Made by a program: the position numbers and the translations under genes | In this document: in pieces, positions 21,901 through 31,795 of the stretch | How the letters are laid out: the number at the start of each line of letters is the position of its first letter | How positions within the stretch are numbered: position 1 is the stretch's first letter | The notes under the pieces: model-generated | What the model was told of the DNA's origin: nothing | Database searches by the model: none | Seen by the model: only the letters and a program-made list of their open reading frames with translations | Assembly: GCA_023231475.1 (NCBI GenBank) | Contig: JALJEE010001497.1 | Span: forward strand, 1-40,226 | DNA length: 40,226 bases | Direction of reading: 5' to 3' | Source of the DNA: Seison nebaliae | Lineage: Eukaryota > Rotifera > Pararotatoria > Seisonacea > Seisonidae

Positions 21901-24900
21901 ATGTGTGACGTATTTCCATGTTTGAACGGTGGTTTTTGTAAAATAACCTTTGTCGGTCCATTTTGTGAATGTACTTCGGAATTCACTGGTGTCAATTGTG
22001 AATTACCAGCCAACAGTAACATTTCCTTTCTATTAGAAAATAACTACTATAAATTCATTGTCCAGAACCTGTAGCGTGTCTAAACGATGGTCGTTTGAAT
22101 GCCGATGGAACTTGTATCTGTTTACCACAATTTATCGGACATCGTTGTGAGAAAAGTTTGGATTATTAAATTTTTGATTTATTTTCATCAATCCATTAAC
22201 TATCAGAAAATTATTGTTATCAGTATTGTTTGAATGACGGTAGATGTATCATAGTTAATGATTCACCCAAATGTCTTTGTACCACCGGTTTCTCCGGAAT
22301 TCGTTGTGAAACTCCAAGTTTAATTAATTTATCATTTTTCTAAATTATATTTCATATAAATTCAAATATAGATGTTAAGCGTGATATCACTTGTGAGACT
22401 TTACTCACTTGTTTGAATGGTGGGACATGTGTGTTGGAGGAAACCGGTTTCCAGAATAACATGAGAGCATATTGTAAATGTCCAAATGAATTTACGGGAG
22501 ATTATTGTGAAGGAAGTAAATTTTAAATTTTTTATAAAACTATTTAATTAATAATTTTAAAAGATACTAAATCAACCACCACCAACCCCACCACAACAAC
22601 AACAGCGACAACAGGAAAAGAGCGTTGCAGAGTGACATGTACCAATCATGTATCATGTGAAGGATTTGTTTGTGAATGTAAACCGTCGTATTATGGACCA
22701 CTCTGTCAGATCAGTTTAAATTTATTTAAGAAAACTACTTCGAATTATCATCTTGATAGGACGATGTTCTAGTGGAGAGTTGGAGAGTTGTGAGAGAGCC
22801 ACATTAAGATCGGTTGATTCAGCAATTTCTCATCAAGAATTCTGTCATTTCAATGATCAGATAAAAACGTTAATGTGTCAATGTGATAATTATTATTATA
22901 TCACATCTAATTCAAATTGCTCACCAGGAAGTTAGTACTTAAAATATTCCGCTAAAATTTCTTCTTGTTGAAATTCAGCGACAACAAGTGTAACTTCCAG
23001 AACGTCATTAGTTTCAATTTCTTCGACGTTATCTACAAAAGATCTAAATAATTCGGAAAATCGTATTGTTGTTGATACAACTCCTTGTAACACGATTAAG
23101 TGTCAAAATGGTGGTGTTTGTCGATTGGAGACGAAAATGGCTGATGAAATAACACAACATGCATTCTGTGTCTGTCCGTTTGGATGGTATGGTTTATTGT
23201 GTGAGAAATGTTAAACTTTCATGATAAATTATTTTTCTTCTTTCACTTCTTATTTCAGTTAATCAATGTTCTAAATTAGATTGTGGCAATCATGGATCAT
23301 GTTATGTTGGAATTGATGGTCATGCTAAATGTCGTTGTGATCTCCAATATAAAGGATTGTTGTGTGAAACTAGTTTAATTTTCATATTTTATCATTTAAA
23401 TTTGAATTCGGTTCATTGAATAGTGCAACCTGATTTAAATCCTGCATCTCCCCATTTTATTGACTGCGAAAGAACACCCTGCTTAAATGGAGGACGTTGC
23501 ATAGACGACGATCCTCCTCGTTGCTTCTGTCATCCTTCATTCGACGGGAAGAGATGTGAAATTTGTTCATTTTTTAAAATTTTTTCCCTTTATCCAACTT
23601 TCTTCTTCAACAACAAAAATTTAGTTTTTGATCCTTGCAAAAATTTCATTTGTAATAATGGAGGTCAATGTTATACGTCTGATGATGGCCAAGCGAAATG
23701 TCAATGTCATAACGGATATTATGGTCCTTGTTGTCAATTTATTACGAAATGTTTCATTTGATTTTAATATAATTTTCAATTCAATCAATCAATTTTCATT
23801 TCATTTGAATTTTTATGGTTCTTTCTCATAGTGGAACCATCGACCGCTACTTCATGTAATCGTATAAATTGTGGAGTTAATCGTCAATGTGTGGTGAGTG
23901 AATCATACGAAGTTAAATGTGAATGTAACGAGGGATATGTAGGTGATAATTGTGACATAATGAAACAACATCGTCATTGTACAACTGCAGAATTGATGAC
24001 AAGTCCATGTATGAATGGTGGGAGTTGTATTAGTTATGGATCGGGTACTTATTGTCTTTGTTACTCCGACTACAAAGGTAGTCGTTGTGAGACATTCGTA
24101 CTTGATGCTCATTGTCCAAATAATCCTTGTCAGAATAATGGACATTATGTGAAACGGAATGGGAAATGCGTTTGTGAATGTCGGAAAGAGTTTGAAGGTT
24201 ATTTTAAATTCTAAATTAAAAGTTGAAGGTGATTATTTTTTAAGGTGATTTATGTGAAATAAACTTAACTATTAAAATTGTTTGTCAACCACATTATTGT
24301 AAGAATGGAGGTAGATGTATCATGAAAGATAATTATGAACCACAATGTATTTGTACTCCCGAATATACAGGCTTTGCTTGTGAATTTTATACACAACATC
24401 GAACTTGTTCAATAATCGAGAGCAATCGATCACCATGTCAAAATGGAGGTTCTTGTATCAGTTATGGAAGTGGAACATATTGTCTTTGTTTTCCCGATAC
24501 AAGTGGCACAAATTGCGAGACAATACTCCATCATAAACAATGTAGTCCGAACATTTGTCAGAATCATGGACGATATGTAATGACCCATCATAAATGTCGA
24601 TGTGAATGTCCACAGAAATATGAGGGCGAGAAATGTGAAAAGGCGAGAACGAATATTCAGTCTTGCTCTCCAAATCCTTGTGAAAATAATGGGAACTGTA
24701 TCATCATTCAAAACAGCCTTACTTGTCAATGTCAACCAAGATTTACAGGAATATTTTGCGAAACAGTTTTACCACATTTCACGAACGCATGTGATTCAAA
24801 TCCTTGTCAAAATAAAGGTATATGTGTCACTACTGATGGTCAGACATATACATGTAAATGTCTTCCAAGTTGGGATGGGAAATTATGCGAAAGTTTTTTA

Positions 24901-25259
24901 TTTAAAATATTCATTTGATTATCTAACTAATTATTTTATTTAGGAATGTTAGCAACAGCTACAGGTGAATGTGCAGTAGCACCAACTATTTGTTTGAATG
25001 GAGGAACATGTGAAATGATTGATAATAAATTCAATTGTTTATGTCCATCGCAATTCTCTGGAATATTTTGTGGAAAAGGTTCGAAATATTTTGAAATTTT
25101 TTAAAATTTTTTTTAGAAAATTCTATAAATAAGTGTGAAGATCGATTTACTAATTGCCAATTAATCATTCAAGCTAATTTATGTGAATCGGTAATGTCAT
25201 TTCGAAGTCGACAATTATTTGGACATGAATTATGCAGGAATTCTTGTAATCGTTGTTGA
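15972..25259 (+). CDS. Giant secreted mosaic protein: reprolysin-type (M12B) metalloprotease, ShKT-like modules, mucin-like block, about 25 EGF repeats
   Basis: More than 30 exons followed in frame from a signal peptide (MMSNQILTICLLTIITIHS, start 15972) to a stop at 25257-25259; roughly 2,200 residues. Order: propeptide; furin-like RSKR at residues 139-142; catalytic domain with the zinc site HELGHVLGAVHD (exons around 17435-17515; the intron splits the motif) and a YIMTP Met-turn (17569); Cys-rich region (17740-18085); two ShKT-like Cys modules (18130-18325, 18370-18515); two EGF (18570-18690, 18738-18830); a Thr/Ser/Glu-rich mucin-like exon (19250-21230); about 23 EGF (21232-25077); a last ShKT-like module (25116-25256). 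All zinc ligands are intact, so the protease is probably active. Introns in the EGF region are phase 1. Unspliced, the 88-nt intron after 18834 would give a stop, so a truncated protease-only form is possible. Alternatively these are two genes, but the mucin part has no start or signal peptide of its own. Confidence 0.78.
19249..21230 (+). repeat. Mucin-like Ser/Thr/Glu-rich coding repeat region
   Basis: One exon of about 660 residues with almost no Cys, dominated by Ser, Thr and Glu and imperfect short repeats such as ESSTE, TSTE and STTNEG. A longer internal duplication is visible: a block starting TVNTFSVEN near 19660 recurs as TVNTFSIEN near 19950. The composition predicts dense O-glycosylation (inference). 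The long opposite-strand open frame here (19275-20558) is a by-product of this composition. Confidence 0.85.
23961..24652 (+). repeat. Tandem duplication of an EGF pair inside the mosaic gene
   Basis: Two EGF modules at 23961-24260 (starting QHRHC, containing CISYGSGTYCLC, then a second EGF with CVCEC) recur at 24393-24652 (starting QHRTC, the same CISYGSGTYCLC, then CRCEC), separated by one unrelated EGF. Residue identity is highest in the central motif, and the DNA has diverged at synonymous sites, so the duplication is not very recent. Confidence 0.75.
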
Positions 25260-25872
25260 AAAAACTGACAATCAGACTGAAATTTTTCTTTCTGAGCAAT
25301 CTCGCTAATATGAACATTATAAATAAAATAAATATATTTTAACAAACCTCAATTAGTTATTGTATTTGTAAATTTTTAATGTTTTTGTAACAACTTAAAA
25401 AGAGAATATTTTTTGTTTCTATCAAGAAGTTCAATGATCAATAAATTTTTTGTAGATTGATCATATTAATAGTAGAAATGTTTAATAAAATTAAATTTAA
25501 AATTTTATCAATTTTTAAATAGCTCAATTGCGATTTAATATAAACAATTAACGAAATTGAAATGATGAATCGTCGATTTTCGTTGTTTTCAAAATGACAA
25601 TCATCGGAAATAAATTTTCTTCTGGATTAACAAATACATCAAGTTTAAATTAGTTTTTCGATTTTAATTTTTAATATAATTCATTTATAATTATTAAAAT
25701 AATATTAATAAAATAAAATTTGAGAGTAAATAAATAACAGTTTTCGTTCATTTGGTTTTAATGGAAGAATTTATTTTGATTTTAGGAAACTGATAAATCG
25801 TATAGTTGAAAATGTCATTTCAATTTGGAAAAATTACAAATTTGTTTTATTTTTCGTTTACAAAGGACACAA
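25260..25872. other. Intergenic gap
   Basis: A 613-bp very AT-rich spacer between two plus-strand genes, containing AATAAA-type polyadenylation signals for the mosaic gene at about 25323. No convincing coding exon, RNA gene or repeat seen. Confidence 0.5.
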
Positions 25873-26691
25873 ATGTTGAGTTTAATTCGACTGCTTGTCA
25901 AGCCACTATTCGATACAGTCCAATTATTTTTTGATTTAATCTTAAGATCGCCGCTCGACGAAGAAAAGGAAAATATTCGTGTAAATTTGAACTTCAATTC
26001 TTTCCCTAAAAACGAAGATTTACCTACAACTCTTCTCAACACATTCTCTACAGTAAGTTGTTTTGTTCCTAACATCATTTTGTTCGGTCTCATCGCTACC
26101 AAAACGTTCAAATGTTTAAAAACTTATGGAAAACGTTCGCAAAAAGAAAATGAGAAATTGGTTTCTCGATGTCTCCTGTTCTGGTTCATCTTCTCAATGA
26201 TAATGGTTTTGGATGTGTACAAAAAACTGACAACATTCATTCCTTACTATTATCTCATAAAAAATGTTTTTATTATTCTCTTCTTCTTTGGGATTTTGGA
26301 TAAGATATTAGATGGAATGCAACAATCGAATAGTCTGATCGAATTCATCATTTTCATCGTCACTCCAAAAAAAAATATTGCTGTGAAAGAACATTCATCT
26401 AATTCTGACATTACATATTCAATTACTCCACCGTTCAATGGACATAAAATATTGGGATATCCTTCGAACAATTCCGATGTAAGTGACACTTCCAGTTCCA
26501 TGTTTATTTTAAGTGATAATTTAGTCGATGGATCTCTCAATCAATTAGTAGCGGACAACAATTTCCTTATATCGGAACATGAGACTAATGAAAAATCGAC
26601 TGATAATTCACATAGATGGAAGAAAGCAGTTAATGTATTTCATAAAGTTTTATCTAAACCAAAAATATTATTTAATAAAAAAAGATCATGA
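25873..26691 (+). CDS. Divergent TB2/DP1/HVA22 (REEP-like) membrane protein
   Basis: An intronless 272-residue protein from the ATG at 25873. Four hydrophobic stretches lie at about 4-24, 57-77, 101-115 and 122-142. The segment around 80-145 resembles the TB2/DP1/HVA22 domain: a basic YGKRSQKENEKL, then a hydrophobic LLFWFIFSMIMVLDVY in the place of WLtYWvvF...E, followed by TFIPYYYLIKNVFII, which matches the family's wiPfYyllKllfl. REEP proteins shape tubular ER by hairpin insertion. The usual YPAYASYKA start of the domain is not conserved and the C-terminal 130 residues are Ser/Asn-rich and unrecognised, so assignment is tentative. A longer frame begins upstream at a non-ATG codon and is ignored. 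Confidence 0.6.
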   Translation: MLSLIRLLVKPLFDTVQLFFDLILRSPLDEEKENIRVNLNFNSFPKNEDLPTTLLNTFSTVSCFVPNIILFGLIATKTFKCLKTYGKRSQKENEKLVSRCLLFWFIFSMIMVLDVYKKLTTFIPYYYLIKNVFIILFFFGILDKILDGMQQSNSLIEFIIFIVTPKKNIAVKEHSSNSDITYSITPPFNGHKILGYPSNNSDVSDTSSSMFILSDNLVDGSLNQLVADNNFLISEHETNEKSTDNSHRWKKAVNVFHKVLSKPKILFNKKRS

Positions 26692-26880
26692 ACATCCAAA
26701 ATCCATTTCATTCAAATTAATTTTTATTCTTAACTTAAAATTCATATAATTATCCAAAAAATAATTGAATTAGAAAGAAAGCTAAAATATTACATTATTT
26801 ATTCGAAGCATGGAACATTTTTTAAACATTTCCCAACATTATTATATTTGCTATTACCAGTAGTTACGGAACGATTAAGA

Positions 26881-29800
26881 ATGTTTAGTTCTGAATTTGA
26901 CTACGACGATGCGTCAGAAGCCAATGAGGATGACATCCAAAAAATATTATCTCGAGTTAATTTCTAATACTCAATTAAATTTATTTTAATATTTCAATTA
27001 GCCAGATGATATGTTCTCGAAAACAATTACCAAAGGAAAAATAGATGATGGTTTATGTCATTAATTTTCATATTTTTTAAATCTTTAACGGTCTCAGATG
27101 ATGATTTTCTTTCGTCACTTTTCAATAAGGATGATAACAAGAATGATTTAGCCAAAACTCTTCCAATAACATCAACAAAGAACGAATCGACTGAGAAACG
27201 ATTAACTGAAACATATAAAGAAGATGGTGATTTTTTAGATTTCCTCAACGTAACAGTTTCCTTTAATTTTAAAATATTATATCACCGTTTATTTGAAGGA
27301 CAATTCCGGTGGATATGTGTCATCCTTCCAAAGTTTATCTTTTCATTATAACGTATGAAACTTTAAAATATTTTTATAGAAAAGTTGACTTCTAATTATT
27401 CATAAGAGAAAAATTTTAATTTGTCAATTAAACAGATCTAGTCGGACATCTTCTCCAGAGAAACAAGTGAAGATTGATGTAAGTAAAGAAAGATTAACGA
27501 AAACGTTTCATTTTTTTTTTTCTTAAATATTTTTAAATTTAAATTTTATCAGTGTACCAGCCGAACAGAATGGTCTGATTGTTTTTATGAGACTATTTGT
27601 TATTCTATTTAATATTTAGATTTGTGGGACGACTGGTTGTTGGACAATCGAAGAGATAGAAAAAGTAGTCCCGAGAGTCCAAAAAGAAGTTTATTGTCAG
27701 AAATTTCAGAAGAAAAAAGAAGTGAAACACCTAAGGTTTTGGAGTCTACTGTTTTTAAACAATATGAGAATCAAGTGAATGTTAATTGGAATTATTTGGG
27801 AAATAATTGAAGATTTTTTGAAATAGAAATTAAATGAGCAACAACCGATTATTGGAAAGGATCAGGATTTGAGACTTCAACATTTAGAATCAGAATTGCA
27901 CTCGAAAGATCAATTCTATGAGAAGGAAATGGAAAATTTGAAGAATTATTTTAGTGAAAAAATCGAATGGTATCAAGACGAGTTGAAACGGAAAGAGACT
28001 GAACATACTAAACGTCAAAATGATATAAAAGAAACTTACGAGGAAGAGATTGATCGATTGAAAGAAATTCATTCGTTAATTTCCATTATCATTATCTTAT
28101 TATAATGGTTTTTAGTTCCTCTATAAATGATTTAAAGAATCATCATCGTCTGGTTTTGGATCGAGTGAAAGAGATGAAACAAATTGAAGTAGACGCAGCA
28201 CAAAGTGCTTCAGCTTATTCTCATTCATTTACCGATGTCATTGAACAAGTTTAATTATTAAAATATTGTAGATTATATGATAATTTGTTTGATAGATGCA
28301 CACGAATATTTCAAAGATTGACGACTTACAGAATAAAGTGGCGACGAAAGATAATGAAATATTTGAGCGAAAACATTTAGATTTGAATTCAAAAGAACAA
28401 GAATATGAATGTTCGAATATAAATTTTTTGTAACTTTTCAATTTATTCAATTTTTCTAGTGGCCATGAAACGATTAGAGAAGGAGAAATCGGAAATTCAA
28501 ATTGAAAGGAATAAATTGCAAGAAACTGTTCAACGATTGGAAGTCCATTTATCCGAACAGACAAAACTATTAGAAGACGTTTAAGTTTTATTGTGGAATT
28601 GTATTAAAATAATTTCGGATAAAGGAAAGATGGAAATGTTTACAAGAAACGAGAAAGAGTGAATCTATGAGAAATGCACTGGATGAAGAACGTCGTTTGT
28701 TGTTGGTTGAAATAGATAGAAAAAAAGAACAATTAGATCGATTTCAAGTTTAACATTTATTTTATTTACGATTATCATTTTTACCGATATTCAGGAGAAT
28801 CTTCTACAAGAACAAAAACATGCGATGTTGATGATAGAAAATCGACGACAAGATGTTTATCTGGAGAAAGATAAAGCCACAGAAATCAGAGAGAGAATTG
28901 AGAAAGAATCTTTCGCCGAGAAACGGGAAAGATTACAAGTTTTACTCTAAATTTTTGTACGAATAATTTAAATTTAAAAAATTTAAAAGATAAAAATGGA
29001 AATTGAAGCAAATCGACAAATTATTCAAGAAAAACGAAATCTCATCGATAGTAAAGTCAAAGTGGTTGAAAGAAGAGAAGTGGAACTAATCGAGAAATCT
29101 GCAGAGTTTCAAAATTGATTGTTATGAAATATCAAAAATATTTTTCCGTTTTAAGTATAAATAGAAAAGAAAATGGAGTTGTTCAATTACAGAAAAGAAT
29201 TGAAGAACGAGAGAAACGTATTGGAGAGATGTTGAATGTTAGAAAATTTGAATTATTTCTCATTTTTCTTTCCAGATGTTAGAAAAGGAAAAGAATATCG
29301 TAAGCTTCCAACAAAAAGAAGTTATCGATGCCAAATGTCAAATTCATAATCGATTGAAAGAATTAAATAAATATCAACAGATAACCAATTGTACAGAGGG
29401 AAAATTAGAAAAAGTTTCTTACCATTTCAAATTCGATTTTCATTCATTTAAAAAAATATTTTATAGGTATATGAAAAAATAAAGAAAGAAAAACGGTCGT
29501 TATCAGATCACAAGAATTCTTTAAAATGTTCCAATTGTAAAGCAAAATTAGAAGATGTCGAGAAAGAGACCTTTAAACTGAACATCGACCACTCACCGTT
29601 CACAAGACCAATCATGATGGATAATGGACCACGATATACGATCGCACAAAAAGTACATCATAAACTTCAAAATAAAAATGAAAGTTTATCAACAATCTTA
29701 ATTTAAACGGAAATGTTAATTGAAAATTTTATTGAAGAATTATTTGAAGTGACTTTAGAAGCGATACGGAAAGAAATGAGATTGAATGAGGAACGTTTAA

Positions 29801-29917
29801 AAGTTGAATTTTGATTACGGTTTAATAATTTTGAAATTTTATCAGGATGAAAAATTTTTTCAAAACGAAAAACAATATTTGAGTGAAATCCGTCATACCA
29901 GATCAAAAATTTTTTAA
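26881..29917 (+). CDS. FBF1: FBF1-like coiled-coil protein of ciliary transition fibres
   Basis: About 17 short exons, rebuilt by hand, giving roughly 800 residues. The N-terminal third is acidic with repeated DD(F/L)L...L motifs (DDDFLSSLF, GDFLDFLN, LWDDWLLDN), as in FBF1. From about 27831 the protein is continuous coiled coil. The segment QIEVDAAQSASAYSHSF...VIEQ, the block LSEQTKLLEDERWK with KSESMRNALDEER, and EEQK-like LLQEQKHAML occur in the same order as in vertebrate FBF1 as I recall it, and the last exon (DEKFFQNEKQYL) resembles FBF1's final DRDFLENEQFFL. FBF1 anchors the basal body and gates entry of IFT into the cilium. One junction (27319-27435) is uncertain. The stop at 29915-29917 overlaps the convergent ShKT gene. 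Confidence 0.78.
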
Positions 29918-31255
29918 ATCCTTTTGTTGTTGACAGAAACATTTATTTTTCTCAAAATCATATTTTGCTCTTTCATTAATTTTACACCAAACGCTCTTTT
30001 CACAATCTACCTCAATATTTAGTTGATTTGTAAGAAACTTAAAAAGAAGAAATTTAAAACTTATTTTTTCACATAATTCACATTGAACTGGACAATATTT
30101 TCGGTACATTTCCCCAAATTTGGTGTTCGATGACCAAGAACAGAATTTGGAATTTTGACAAACTGCTTTATGGTCAATACAACTCGTACGATTAGAGAAC
30201 CATTCATTTTCATCTTCAATCTCTTTTGTCATTTCTGGAATTTGTTTGTCTGAAAAAATAATAAAAAATTTAAAATTTAAAAATTTTCCATTAACTTTCT
30301 TTGCATAATCCACATAAAACGGGACATGTTGTTGAATACGCATTTTTAATAACTAAAATAGTATTATTACAAAATGCGGTGTTTAAACATTTTTCATAAT
30401 CATGACACTTTCTTGGTTGATGATCTTCCGTTCTACTTCAAAATCAACTAAATTAAATTTTCAAAACATTATGGTGAAAAAACCTGATAAATTCTTTGTC
30501 ATTAATTTGATTAACTTGTTGAGTTTGTAATCGGTGAGGTGAAGTGGTAGTTAAAAAAGCAGAAGTTGTAAATGGTACCCGAGTAACTGCCTTTTGACTT
30601 ATTCGACAAGTGCCACACAATCGCGGACATCTACTTTCATATAAATTTCGAATAAAACTCACATTCTCTTTACAATATTTATTATTTGTACATTCGACAT
30701 GATCTTTTTCAATCTCCTCACATAAGGGAAAGTTCTCTAAATGAAAATGTTCGAGTAAAAATTTGAAGGTGTTTGGAAAAGGTTTGAACCGGTTGATCGA
30801 CATACTTGACATAAGATGGGACATGCTTTCCTATAAATTTCTTTAATAAATGTTATCGATGAATCACAATATGAATTTCCTTCACATTGTTTATCCATAT
30901 CTCGTTCATTATTCTGACAAATCGGTATATATGGATTATCGATCTCTGAGAGGAATTTCGAATGAATAAAATTAAAAAAAGGAAACTTTTCTTAATTGCC
31001 TTACACAAACCACATTGGATTGGACAAAGTTCTTGATAGAGATTCTTTATATAATCATCAGAACTGTTACACAAATTCTCATTTCTACAAATGGTTTCGT
31101 CATCAGACGTCAATGAATCGCAATCGATCGCTTTTGAAGATGATACTGAGAGAATAATAAAATTAATTTTTAAATTTATTTCAAAAATAGACTATGAAAT
31201 AACTTAATAGGAAAATGGAAAACACTATTATGAGGTACTTGTGGGTGGTTCTCAT
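29903..31255 (-). CDS. Secreted protein of five to six tandem ShKT-type modules
   Basis: Rebuilt exons run from an ATG at 31255, encoding a signal peptide (MRTTHKYLIIVFSIFLL), to a stop at 29903. After the signal peptide come five six-cysteine modules of about 40 residues, each closing with C-P-x-x-C-x-x-C (CPIQCGLC, CPILCQVC, CPRLCGTC, CPVLCGLC, CPVQCELC), the hallmark of ShKT domains. A sixth, C-terminal module is shortened to four cysteines and ends ...CFCQQQKDLKNF. A Thr/Ser-rich linker separates modules 3 and 4. ShKT modules occur in cnidarian channel-blocking peptides but also in many non-toxic secreted proteins and metalloproteases, so function cannot be read from the fold; the key Lys-Tyr pair of channel-blocking peptides is not evident. 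Each intron falls between or just inside modules and is in frame. Confidence 0.82.
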
Positions 31256-31795
31256 TTTTCTTTTGAAGAATACTCAAATCAATTTTTAGAGAAGATAATT
31301 CAACAGTTGGGTACATTTTTATAATGGGAAATGACGCCCTGATAAGTCCAATGTACATAATATTCCTAAAGTTTAGAGATGAAATCTGAGATAAGTGTTA
31401 TTCCTTATTCTACATGTTTAATAACAGGAAGACCATTTGAAGTAAGAAGAAGGTGAAATACTCTTCTTAAGTTTTACTCACTAACTGTTTCCTACAATTT
31501 ATTTTTATGAGAGTGGAATACTTTGAAAAATAATTAAATTGGAAATATGCTCGAAGAAGTATGTCTGTTGAATAATTATAGAATTATGAAATGATTGAGA
31601 AGAAAGGACTTTTCTAAACGGATAATAATTGAATTATAATTCTCAACATTTCGTCTTGTTGTTCAATAAGTATCAAGTGGATACTTCATGACATATGTCT
31701 TACTTAGGAGACATAAATAGTTTGAAGAAAATGGAAATTTTAAACTTTCTAATAATCGTTATAATTTATTATCTTCATAAATTATATTATATTCA
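31256..31795. promoter_or_regulatory. Divergent intergenic region between the ShKT gene and the SCO-spondin-like gene
   Basis: A 540-bp spacer between two secreted-protein genes transcribed outward; it must contain both promoters. AT-rich, no recognised motif. The 60-residue minus-strand frame at 31176-31358 overlaps the ShKT signal-peptide exon in another frame and is not a separate gene. Confidence 0.5.

Noticed and set aside
25260-25872. Possible non-coding RNA or mobile element remnant
   Set aside because: Only AT-rich spacer; no terminal repeats, no hairpin of note and no transposase-like frame.
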